Shown here: in pieces, positions 1 through 5,449 of the stretch
Layout: every line of letters starts with the position of its first letter
How positions within the stretch are numbered: position 1 is the first letter of the stretch
Assembly (NCBI GenBank): GCA_030064695.1
Contig: JASHYV010000097.1
Coordinates: 1-5,706 of the forward strand
Source of the DNA: Thermoplasmata archaeon
Lineage (GTDB): Archaea; Thermoplasmatota; Thermoplasmata; UBA184
Length of the DNA: 5,706 nucleotides
Reading direction: 5' to 3'
Translations under genes and position numbers: made by a program
The notes under the pieces: generated by a model
The model's database searches: none
What the model saw: only the letters and a program-made list of their open reading frames with translations
Told to the model about the DNA's origin: nothing

Positions 1-1298
1 CACGGCGCCCTCAGCTCCTCCGCCACCGGCAGCGAGAGCGTCCGGGCGGCGGGGGCCGCCGCCGCCAACAGGCCTACGACCACCACGAGGGCGACCGCCG
101 AAAGGAGGACCTCGGCGTCGAACGAAACGAATGAGAAGGACGTGGGCAGCCCAGAGACGAGCCGGAGTAGCACCAGGTTGAGCGCGTAGGTGCCCGCCGC
201 CGCCACCGCGAGGCCGATCGCGAGGCCGAACGCCGCGAGGAGGCACGACTCCTCGACGACGAACCCGGCGACCCGCGCTCGGGAGTACCCGATCGCGCGT
301 AGGAGCGCGAGCTCCCGGCTCCGATCGTCCACCGACATCTGCAGCACCGTGGTGGCGAACAGCACCGCGACAACGATCCCGATGGCTCCGATCAGCGCCC
401 CGAACGTTCGGTAGAGATCGACCACATGCTGGATCGCGCCCAGGATCTCCTGGAGGGTGAAGACGGTCAGCGACGGGAACGCGGCCTCGATGCGCACCTG
501 GTCCGTCGCCGCCGAAGTCGGGTCATAGAGGTGGATCAGCAGCAGCGACGCATAGTCCGTGGAGTTCGAAGCCCCGCCGAGGATCTCCTGGAGCTCCGAG
601 AGGTACAGGAAGCCGAGGAGCGCGGAGGGGATCAGCCAGAACGGGCCCGAGATGCCCACGACCCGGAACGGCGTCGCGTTCGCGTACCAGCCCGGCAGCG
701 CCGAGGGCCCGCTCGGCGTGGCGGCGCTGGCCCACACGATGTCCCCGACCCCGACGCGGAGCACCGTCGCGAGTCCCTGGTCGAGGACGATCTCGTGGGT
801 AGAGGGGCCCGTGTACGTCCCGTTCGCGTAGTGGGGGTCGCCGGGCGCGGTGAAGCCGGTCCCGTTCGTGACCTGCGGCACTTCGATCCCGGTGTTGTCG
901 TCCGGGATCCAGCCCACCGCTCCCGATCCCGTGATCGTCCACCCCGACGGGACCGCCGACTGGTTCGCGGCCGAGTAGAGCGAGGCGTTCCCGAAGACCA
1001 GGTCGCCGACGAGCCAGGGGCTCGCCACCTCCACGTTGGAGTCGAGCTTCGGGATCTCCGTCGCCAGGAGATGCGCCGAGGAGACCGGAGGGAAGCTGCC
1101 TCCGCTCTCGATCGAGGTGTTGGCGCTGGCGGCGATCAGGTCGACGCCGGACGCGGTGGCGAGCTCGATCGCGCTCGACTGGATGCCGGCGCTGATCGCG
1201 AGGAGGATGACGACCAGGCCGACCGCGAGTCCGATGCCGAGCGAGGTCAGCGCCGCCCGGCCGGGTCGGCGGCGGATCGCATCGAGCGCGTAGCGCAT
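1..1298 (-). CDS. FtsX/MacB-type ABC transporter permease (C-terminal end cut by window edge)
   Basis: This is an integral membrane permease of the FtsX/MacB superfamily, expected to work with an ABC ATPase in lipoprotein, peptide or drug export or in cell-envelope remodelling. The reading frame is open for 432 codons from the ATG at 1298 to the left edge. Visible in order are a short basic N-terminus (RRRPGR, residues 9-14), TM1 (about 17-40), a large outer domain (about 41-295), TM2 (about 297-320), the family's cytoplasmic loop DDRSRELALLRAIGYSR (324-340), TM3 (about 345-378) and TM4 (about 396-416). It closes with the typical APAARTLSLPVAEELRAP (415-432), so probably only a few residues are missing. 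The outer domain holds seven N-X-S/T sequons. A GGAGG sequence precedes the start, 16 nt after the mptA stop, so the two genes are probably co-transcribed. No ATPase gene is visible. It could lie beyond the left edge. The family is clear but the substrate is unknown. Confidence 0.9.
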   Translation of the reverse strand, partial: MRYALDAIRRRPGRAALTSLGIGLAVGLVVILLAISAGIQSSAIELATASGVDLIAASANTSIESGGSFPPVSSAHLLATEIPKLDSNVEVASPWLVGDLVFGNASLYSAANQSAVPSGWTITGSGAVGWIPDDNTGIEVPQVTNGTGFTAPGDPHYANGTYTGPSTHEIVLDQGLATVLRVGVGDIVWASAATPSGPSALPGWYANATPFRVVGISGPFWLIPSALLGFLYLSELQEILGGASNSTDYASLLLIHLYDPTSAATDQVRIEAAFPSLTVFTLQEILGAIQHVVDLYRTFGALIGAIGIVVAVLFATTVLQMSVDDRSRELALLRAIGYSRARVAGFVVEESCLLAAFGLAIGLAVAAAGTYALNLVLLRLVSGLPTSFSFVSFDAEVLLSAVALVVVVGLLAAAAPAARTLSLPVAEELRAP

Positions 1299-1303
1299 CC
1301 CCT

Positions 1304-1308
1304 CCTCC
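1304..1308 (-). promoter_or_regulatory. Shine-Dalgarno site of the permease gene
   Basis: On the minus strand GGAGG, within GGGAGGAGGGG, lies 5 nt before the ATG at 1298, inside the 16-nt gap after the mptA stop. It supports this ATG as the start and translation as the second gene of an operon. The genes that appear to begin transcripts in this window have no such site. Confidence 0.75.
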
Positions 1309-1314
1309 CGACGC

Positions 1315-2223
1315 TCACGCCGCCGGCTCCCGGCGGAGCTCGCCGAACGTCACCCGATGGGACGCCTCGACGTTGTACTTGTGGATCGACTCCTCGCTCA
1401 CCGTCGACGCGCGGACCACCACGTCGTCCGGCAGCTGCGGAAACTGGGTCGGCAGGCCGGCGAGCAGGTCGCGGAGCACGTCCTCGACGAACTTGGGGTG
1501 GCGGTGGGCGTCGAGCACCACTTGGGCCTCGTCGCCGCGCTTCAGGATGGCATACGTCGGACTCGACTGCGCCCCCTCGATCGCGTCGATCATCGCGTCC
1601 ACCTCCACGCCCGGCCCGTCGTCGAGCTCGAAGAGGAGCCGGGTCCGGTTCCGCTGGTTGTGGGTGATGATCGGAAGTTGCTCGAGGCTCGGATCTCCCA
1701 GGGCGGGGTACTGGGCGAGGAGCGCCGAACGGCAGGACTCCATCGCGCAGGGACACGCGGTCATCCCGACCGCTTCGGCGCCGACGGTGCGGACGACGGA
1801 GATCGTCCCGTCCGCGGCCCGCTGCGCGCGGGCCTCGGCCAGGAGCAGGAAGTCCTCGAAGCTCCGGCGCGACTCGGAGATACCCCGCCGGAGGAAGTAC
1901 TCCGCCTCGGCGCCGACGCTGGCGTCCGACGCGTAGGCGTGCCGACCGAGGAGCTCGCGCGCGATCTCGCTGCAGGCCGCCTCGAGGCTCTCCACGGGGC
2001 GCTCGGTCGATCGGTCGACGATCTCGGCCAGGATCTCGGCGTTCCGCGAGAGGTCCGACCCCTTGCGGGCGGAGGGGAGATCGACGCCGACGCGGAAGGT
2101 GACCGCGAGCGTGTTGGCGCGCTCCGGCCGCTGGACGACCAGCGGCTTCCGGATGCCGACGACGCCAACGGAGCGCAGCGAGACCCGACCGGGCGCGGGG
2201 ACGCGCGCGTGGACGTCCTCCAT
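1315..2223 (-). CDS. mptA: GTP cyclohydrolase MptA (archaeal, GCYH-IB/FolE2 superfamily)
   Basis: MptA is a cytosolic, Fe(II)-dependent GTP cyclohydrolase. In the known family it converts GTP to 7,8-dihydroneopterin 2',3'-cyclic phosphate, the first step to the tetrahydromethanopterin or folate-type C1 carrier in archaea. The 302-residue product has the family's normal length. Visible landmarks are VDLPSARKGSDLSRNAE (47-63), the signature TACPCAMES with Cys157-Pro-Cys159, ITHNQRNR (186-193), SSPTYAILKRGDE (220-232), FVEDVLRD (245-252) and HKYNVEASHR (281-290). The Cys of CPC and His residues of these motifs are expected at the metal site. The ATG at 2223 was chosen because a TATA-like box sits 26 nt upstream and the product then starts just before the conserved domain. 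An in-frame extension to 2709 would lie opposite the divergent gene. The permease gene follows 16 nt downstream. Family assignment is strong; whether the end product is a methanopterin or a folate cannot be told here. Confidence 0.93.
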   Translation of the reverse strand: MEDVHARVPAPGRVSLRSVGVVGIRKPLVVQRPERANTLAVTFRVGVDLPSARKGSDLSRNAEILAEIVDRSTERPVESLEAACSEIARELLGRHAYASDASVGAEAEYFLRRGISESRRSFEDFLLLAEARAQRAADGTISVVRTVGAEAVGMTACPCAMESCRSALLAQYPALGDPSLEQLPIITHNQRNRTRLLFELDDGPGVEVDAMIDAIEGAQSSPTYAILKRGDEAQVVLDAHRHPKFVEDVLRDLLAGLPTQFPQLPDDVVVRASTVSEESIHKYNVEASHRVTFGELRREPAA

Positions 2224-2245
2224 CGGGCCCGGGACGAGAGGTCGG

Positions 2246-2253
2246 CTTAAAGG
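2246..2253 (-). promoter_or_regulatory. TATA-like box for mptA
   Basis: The minus strand reads CCTTTAAG, an AT-rich island in very GC-rich DNA, centred about 26.5 nt upstream of the mptA ATG at 2223. In archaea transcription starts about 25 nt downstream of BoxA, which would put the RNA 5' end at or next to the ATG. There is no Shine-Dalgarno sequence, so a leaderless mRNA is inferred. Confidence 0.6.
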
Positions 2254-2294
2254 GGTTCGCGGACGGGCGTCCCGGAACGGGCGCGGGGCGCCGG

Positions 2295-2302
2295 CCTTAT
2301 AG
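2295..2302 (+). promoter_or_regulatory. TATA-like box for the DUF59 gene
   Basis: The plus strand reads CCTTATAG, centred about 27 nt upstream of the ATG at 2326. It resembles the mptA box (CCTTTAAG) on the opposite strand of the same intergenic region and has nearly the same distance to its start codon. No Shine-Dalgarno sequence precedes the ATG, so a leaderless transcript is inferred. Confidence 0.62.
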
Positions 2303-2325
2303 GTCCACGGCCGCTCCTTCGCCCG

Positions 2326-2697
2326 ATGGCAGATCCTGCGGCTCCGAACCCCGCGTCCGCCCAGGTGCCGGGCGCCTCCGCTCCCGATGGTCCCTACGCC
2401 CAACGGGAGACCCTGATCCTCGAGCAGCTGAAGCAGATCTACGACCCCGAGATCCCGATGAACATCGTCGATCTCGGACTCGTCTACGGCTTCGAATGGA
2501 CCGGGGACGATGTGAAGCTCAAGATGACGCTCACGGCGCCGGGCTGCCCGGTCGCCGGGATCCTGGCGGACGAGATCAAGACCGCGATCGAGAAGGTGCC
2601 GAACGTCCACGCCGCCACGGTGGAGATGATCTGGGACCCGCCCTGGACGCCGGACCGGATGAGCGACTTCGCGAAGCACCAGTTCGGCTACGCGTAG
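2326..2697 (+). CDS. MIP18/DUF59 family metal-sulfur cluster assembly factor (SufT/PaaD-like)
   Basis: The 123-residue product belongs to the MIP18 (DUF59) family. Characterised members, such as SufT and eukaryotic MIP18/CIA2, help deliver or mature Fe-S clusters on cytosolic client proteins, while PaaD supports phenylacetyl-CoA oxygenase. After a Pro/Ala-rich, probably disordered N-terminus (residues 1-24), the domain runs from about 27 to 105. It contains the hallmark YDPEIPMNIVDLGLVY (39-54), LTAPGCPVAG (69-78) with conserved Cys74, and WDPPWTPDRMSDFAKHQFG (103-121). This is a single-domain form. The ATG is supported by a TATA-like box at 2295-2302. It is transcribed divergently from mptA, with the GNAT gene 43 nt downstream. 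No suf or isc genes and no paa genes are visible, so a general Fe-S role is likelier than a phenylacetate-pathway role. The client proteins are unknown. Confidence 0.9.
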   Translation: MADPAAPNPASAQVPGASAPDGPYAQRETLILEQLKQIYDPEIPMNIVDLGLVYGFEWTGDDVKLKMTLTAPGCPVAGILADEIKTAIEKVPNVHAATVEMIWDPPWTPDRMSDFAKHQFGYA

Positions 2698-2707
2698 CCG
2701 ACGCGTC

Positions 2708-2717
2708 AAGTAGAAAT
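2708..2717 (+). promoter_or_regulatory. Weak TATA-like box before the GNAT gene
   Basis: The sequence AAGTAGAAAT is the only AT-rich stretch in the 43-nt gap and is centred about 28 nt before the GTG at 2741. The spacing fits a leaderless archaeal promoter, but the match to the BoxA consensus is poor. Read-through from the upstream gene is also possible. Confidence 0.35.
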
Positions 2718-2740
2718 CCCCGGCCGCGGCTGCCCACCGC

Positions 2741-3283
2741 GTGCTGGTCCGCGAGGTGAAGTGGACCGACTTCGACGACCTCGTCGACTCGTACTATCGG
2801 CTCTACGACGAGCGGGCGGCCGGCAACGTCGAACTCGGCATCCCGCTGTTCCCGCAGCGTCCCGACCGGGCGACCGAGATCGACTGGTTCAGCGGGCTGT
2901 ACAAGAAGATCCTCTCCGGCGACACCGTCGGCCGCGTCGCCGAGGCCGACGGGAGGGCCGTCGGCGCGTGCTTCGTCTCCCGATCGATCCCCTCCGCCGG
3001 TCACGAGACGGGCCATGTCGGCGTGTTGGGGATATTGGTCCGAGAGGAGTACCGAGGCCAGGGAGCGGGCACGGCGCTGCTCGAAGCGACCATTGACGCC
3101 TGCCGGGGCGTGTTCGACCTGGTCAAGCTCACCGTCTTCTCCGTGAACACCCGGGCGGAGGCGCTCTACCGGCGCTTTGGCTTCGTCCGCGTCGGGCACG
3201 TGCCCGCCGCGATCCGCCGCGGGGACCGGTACCTCGACGAGGAGGTCATGGTCCTCGACCTCCGGCCGGGTCCGAAGCATTAA
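2741..3283 (+). CDS. GNAT family N-acetyltransferase
   Basis: A 180-residue cytosolic protein of the GCN5-related N-acetyltransferase fold, expected to move an acetyl group from acetyl-CoA to an amine on a protein or small molecule. The acetyl-CoA-binding motif A is VGVLGILVREEYRGQGAG (93-110), whose R-G-Q-G-A-G loop binds the pyrophosphate. Motif B follows as NTRAEALYRRFGFVRVG (136-152). This is the pattern of RimI-like and many small-molecule acetyltransferases, and the substrate cannot be named. The N-terminal part (1-60) is less conserved and has an acidic/aromatic stretch, FDDLVDSYYRLYDE (11-24). The GTG at 2741 begins LVREVKW, a normal GNAT opening. No Shine-Dalgarno sequence precedes it, but an AT-rich island lies about 28 nt upstream. 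The TAA stop is part of the TATA-like box of the next gene. Confidence 0.88.
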   Translation: MLVREVKWTDFDDLVDSYYRLYDERAAGNVELGIPLFPQRPDRATEIDWFSGLYKKILSGDTVGRVAEADGRAVGACFVSRSIPSAGHETGHVGVLGILVREEYRGQGAGTALLEATIDACRGVFDLVKLTVFSVNTRAEALYRRFGFVRVGHVPAAIRRGDRYLDEEVMVLDLRPGPKH

Positions 3284-3284
3284 G
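3278..3284 (+). promoter_or_regulatory. TATA-like box for the DUF1684 gene, overlapping the GNAT stop codon
   Basis: CATTAAG is centred about 28 nt before the ATG at 3309, the same spacing as the other start-proximal boxes here. Its TAA at 3281-3283 is the stop codon of the GNAT gene. No Shine-Dalgarno sequence lies between it and the ATG. The short gap means co-transcription with the GNAT gene is also possible. Confidence 0.45.
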
Positions 3285-3308
3285 CGGCGGTCGCGCTCGG
3301 GCCGGCGC

Positions 3309-3989
3309 ATGGCAGACCGCTGGCAGAAGGAGCTCGAAGCCGAGCGCGTGGCCAAGAACGAGTTCATGGCGCGGCACCCGGAGTCGCCGTTCATCTCGGG
3401 CCGTGTGCCGTTCCACGAGCTGCGGTTCTTCCCTCCCGATCCGGGCTACCGGGTGACGGCCCACCTGGAGCGGCTCCCGGCGCCGCAGGAGGCGTACCTG
3501 CGCACGAATCGCGACGGCCAGGCGGTCATGCGCTACCTGGGCGATCTCCGGTTCTCGATCGACGGCCGCGCGCTCCGGCTGCGGCTCTACCACGCCGGCG
3601 AGGGCGTGGGCACCTCGGTGTTCGTCCCGTTCCGGGACTCGACCAGCGGCAAGGAGAGCTACGGACCCGGCCGCTATCTCACGCTCGAGCTCAACGAGGC
3701 GGACGACTACGAGCTCGACTTCAACCGGGCGTTCAACCCGTACTGCGCCTACACCGACGATTTCGAGTGCGGCTTTCCGCCCGCCGAGAACGACCTTCCG
3801 GTGCCGATCCCGGCCGGCGAGAAGGCCTGGGCGGCCGATCGCAACCCCCGGACCCCGTCGACCGTCGTGCGCGAGCGGGAGGAGAAGGCCCTCGGCCGCA
3901 AGCTGGGCAAGCCCCGGCCCGCGCGGAAGCCCCCGGCGCGGTCCCGGCGCGCCCCCGTCAAGGGTGGAAGATCGCGAGCACGCCGTTGA
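3309..3989 (+). CDS. DUF1684 domain-containing protein with a basic C-terminal tail
   Basis: This 226-residue protein matches the DUF1684 family, whose biochemical function I do not know. Family landmarks in order are a helical N-terminus leading to HPESPF (23-28), ELRFFPPDPGYRVTAHLERL (37-56), the block from FVPFRD to STSGKESYGPGRYLTLEL (105-128), ELDFNRAFNPYCAY (135-148), then FECGFPPAENDLPVPIPAGE (152-171). Cys146 and Cys154 flank the most conserved segment and could form a metal site or disulfide. There is no signal peptide or membrane segment, so it is probably cytosolic. Residues about 187-226 are a low-complexity tail rich in Arg, Lys, Pro and Ala, not part of the domain. The ATG at 3309 was chosen because it starts right before the conserved N-terminus and has a TATA-like box upstream. 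An in-frame extension to 3177 would run inside the GNAT gene. The 3' end overlaps the convergent MarC-family gene by 32 nt. Confidence 0.88.
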   Translation: MADRWQKELEAERVAKNEFMARHPESPFISGRVPFHELRFFPPDPGYRVTAHLERLPAPQEAYLRTNRDGQAVMRYLGDLRFSIDGRALRLRLYHAGEGVGTSVFVPFRDSTSGKESYGPGRYLTLELNEADDYELDFNRAFNPYCAYTDDFECGFPPAENDLPVPIPAGEKAWAADRNPRTPSTVVREREEKALGRKLGKPRPARKPPARSRRAPVKGGRSRARR

Positions 3990-4590
3990 CCACGAACTGA
4001 ACGCCCACCGCGGCGAGCAGCAGCCCGAGCACGCGCGTCATGGCCATCACCCCGACCCGCCCCAAGCGGCGCAGGATCCCCTGCCCGTAGGTCAGGATCA
4101 CGAAGGTGAGCACGCTCGTGATCGCGATCGCGACGAACGTGGCGACCACAATCCACGGGTCGCTGCCCGACGACCCCTCGTAGATCATCACGGTCGAGAT
4201 CGCGCCGGGTCCGGCGAGCAGGGGGATGCCGAGCGGCACCACCGCGATCTCGTCGCGGCGACGGATCGCCTCCTCCTGGTCGACCTCGGTGAGGCGCGTG
4301 CCGCCCACGCGGCCCTGGAGCATGTCGAACGCCACGATGAACAGCAGGATCCCGCCGGCGATCTCGAACGCCGGCAAGGAGAGTCCGAAGGCGGCGAAGA
4401 TGAACCGACCGGCAAGGGCGAACAGGCTCAGGATCCCCGCGAGCACCAACACCGCCCGGTTGAGGATGATCCGACGGTCCTCGGGAGCGAAGCCGTCGGT
4501 GAGGGCGACGAAGAACGGGAGCGTGCCGATCGGGTCGACGATCGCGAAGACGGTGACGCTGATCCCGAGATAGACGATGAGCGCGGTCAC
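3958..4590 (-). CDS. MarC family (NAAT) integral membrane protein
   Basis: A 210-residue protein with about six membrane spans (roughly 4-28, 43-63, 66-91, 116-136, 145-168 and 184-207). It has the MarC hallmarks FAIVDPIGTLPFFVALT (15-31), FEIAGGILLFIVAFDMLQG (75-93) and VVPLGIPLLAGPGAIS (117-132), and the family's usual size. A polar, charged loop (about 94-115) separates the two three-helix halves. The name comes from the E. coli mar locus, but MarC itself is not thought to confer antibiotic resistance. An archaeal relative, SnatA from Thermococcus, transports small neutral amino acids, so uptake of glycine or alanine-like solutes is a reasonable but unproven guess. The start is the GTG at 4590, as no other ATG, GTG or TTG lies between it and the in-frame stop at 4636-4638. 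A G-run (AGGGGGG) sits 4 nt upstream. The gene ends inside the 3' end of the convergent DUF1684 gene. Confidence 0.9.
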   Translation of the reverse strand: MTALIVYLGISVTVFAIVDPIGTLPFFVALTDGFAPEDRRIILNRAVLVLAGILSLFALAGRFIFAAFGLSLPAFEIAGGILLFIVAFDMLQGRVGGTRLTEVDQEEAIRRRDEIAVVPLGIPLLAGPGAISTVMIYEGSSGSDPWIVVATFVAIAITSVLTFVILTYGQGILRRLGRVGVMAMTRVLGLLLAAVGVQFVVNGVLAIFHP

Positions 4591-4631
4591 GGAGCCCCCC
4601 TGCGGCGGTCGCGCGGAGGGGAGCCGGTGCT

Positions 4632-4640
4632 GCTTTCAAG
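4632..4640 (-). promoter_or_regulatory. Possible TATA-like box for the MarC-family gene
   Basis: The minus strand reads CTTGAAAGC, the only AT-rich stretch in the 82-nt gap between the methyltransferase and MarC-family genes. Its centre is 46 nt upstream of the GTG, so transcription from it would leave a leader of about 20 nt holding the AGGGGGG run. The match is weak, and read-through from upstream is possible. Confidence 0.3.
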
Positions 4641-4656
4641 CCTTCCGGTCGGGAGG

Positions 4657-4672
4657 ACCGGGCCCGCCCGGT
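4657..4672 (-). terminator. GC-rich hairpin directly after the methyltransferase stop
   Basis: The sequence ACCGGGCCCGCCCGGT (plus strand) has 7-nt perfect arms around two bases, or more realistically a 6-bp stem with a 4-nt loop. It abuts the methyltransferase stop codon at 4673-4675. No T-run follows on the minus strand, so it is not a classical terminator. It may protect the mRNA 3' end or separate the gene from the MarC-family gene. Chance formation is quite possible at this GC content. Confidence 0.3.
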
Positions 4673-5449
4673 TCATCGCACGGCCGCCAGGACCCGGTCC
4701 TCCCACCAGCTCCAGACGACTTCGACCTCGCGGAACCCGGCCCGACGTAGCGCGGCCTCCTGACCCTCGAGGTCCGTCGGGTGGGCGACCGCGTGCGACT
4801 TCCGGAAGCGCCGGCGGTGCTCCCGCATCGCACCCTCCAGCGCCGGGTCCCGGCCCACGGAGGACCACCAATCGGTCCAACTCTCGCCGGGGCCGCGCCG
4901 GGCGAGGAGCCGGTGGTGCCGCAGGACCTGAGCGAGCCGGCGGAGTCGGATCGAGGAAGGCCGGAAGTGCGCGACGTCCGCGTTGACAAAGACGCCCCCC
5001 GGCCGAAGCAGCGGCACGAGCTGACGATAGAGCCGGCGCAGCGCGTCCGCCTCCAGCCAGTGGAGCGCCGTGCTCGAGACGACCGCGTCGAACCGACCCC
5101 TCGGCAGCCGACGCACCCAGCCGGGATCGTTCAGGTCCGCCTCCACCCAGGCGAGTCGGCCGCCGGCCGTCCCGAGTCCCACGCGTCCGAGCGTGAGCGT
5201 GACCGGATCAAAGTCGACCGCGACCACCCGCGCGGCCGGGAACCGCTTCAGGATCCGCTCCGACAGCGAGCCGGTCCCGCACCCGAGATCCAGGACGCGC
5301 GGTCGGCGGCCGACGACCGCCTCCACCGCCTGGAGCACCTGGTCGAAGCGGCGTTCTCGGTGCCCGATGTATCGCTCCTGTTGAAGGTCCCACCGCTTGC
5401 GCCAGGCTCTCGCCCGGGCGACCGAGAGGTGCGGGGACGACGCCTTCAT
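4673..5449 (-). CDS. Class I SAM-dependent methyltransferase
   Basis: A 258-residue cytosolic protein with the Rossmann-like class I methyltransferase fold (Methyltransf_11/12/25 type). Visible are a basic N-terminus with RKRWDLQQERYIGHRERR (17-34), motif I RVLDLGCGTGSLS (51-63) that binds S-adenosylmethionine, the acidic residues after strand 2 in AVDFDP (77-82), AWVEADLND (100-108), motif IV FDAVVSSTALHWLE (120-133) and LLRPGGVFVNAD (147-158). The C-terminal part (about 180-258) holds HPTDLEGQEAALRRAGFREVE (223-243), typical of trans-aconitate methyltransferase-like and related small-molecule methyltransferases. The substrate cannot be assigned. The ATG at 5449 lies within an ATGA overlap with the stop of the preceding gene, so translational coupling is likely. 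No TATA-like box lies at the usual distance, which also argues for an operon with the upstream gene. A 16-nt palindrome directly follows the stop. Confidence 0.88.
   Translation of the reverse strand: MKASSPHLSVARARAWRKRWDLQQERYIGHRERRFDQVLQAVEAVVGRRPRVLDLGCGTGSLSERILKRFPAARVVAVDFDPVTLTLGRVGLGTAGGRLAWVEADLNDPGWVRRLPRGRFDAVVSSTALHWLEADALRRLYRQLVPLLRPGGVFVNADVAHFRPSSIRLRRLAQVLRHHRLLARRGPGESWTDWWSSVGRDPALEGAMREHRRRFRKSHAVAHPTDLEGQEAALRRAGFREVEVVWSWWEDRVLAAVR

Noticed and set aside
426..1667. Long plus-strand open frame (413 codons) opposite the permease and mptA
   Set aside because: Its product is almost all Arg, Gly, Asp and Ala with no family motif, and it lies antisense to two genes with clear domains. 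Such frames arise because GC-rich DNA has few stop codons.
1357..2250. Plus-strand open frame (297 codons) opposite mptA
   Set aside because: It is a shadow of mptA with a low-complexity Arg/Gly/Asp composition. The minus strand carries the CPC and HNQR motifs.
2271..2281. Small inverted repeat CCCG-GAA-CGGG as an operator
   Set aside because: The arms are only 4 bp of G and C and do not extend. Such dyads are expected by chance at this base composition.
2224..2709. 162-codon N-terminal extension of mptA in the same frame
   Set aside because: It would run through the divergent promoter and opposite the whole DUF59 gene. The conserved MptA domain begins only after the ATG at 2223, which has a TATA-like box at the right distance.
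3177..3308. Earlier start for the DUF1684 gene
   Set aside because: The extra 44 codons lie within the GNAT coding region, translate to Ser/Arg-rich sequence, and precede the normal DUF1684 N-terminus.
2576..3394. Minus-strand open frame (272 codons) opposite the GNAT gene
   Set aside because: It has no recognisable domain and is antisense to a gene with good acetyl-CoA-binding motifs.
3964..4986. Plus-strand open frame (340 codons) opposite the MarC-family gene
   Set aside because: The product is an unbroken run of charged and Gly residues, the usual antisense image of hydrophobic membrane-helix codons in GC-rich DNA.
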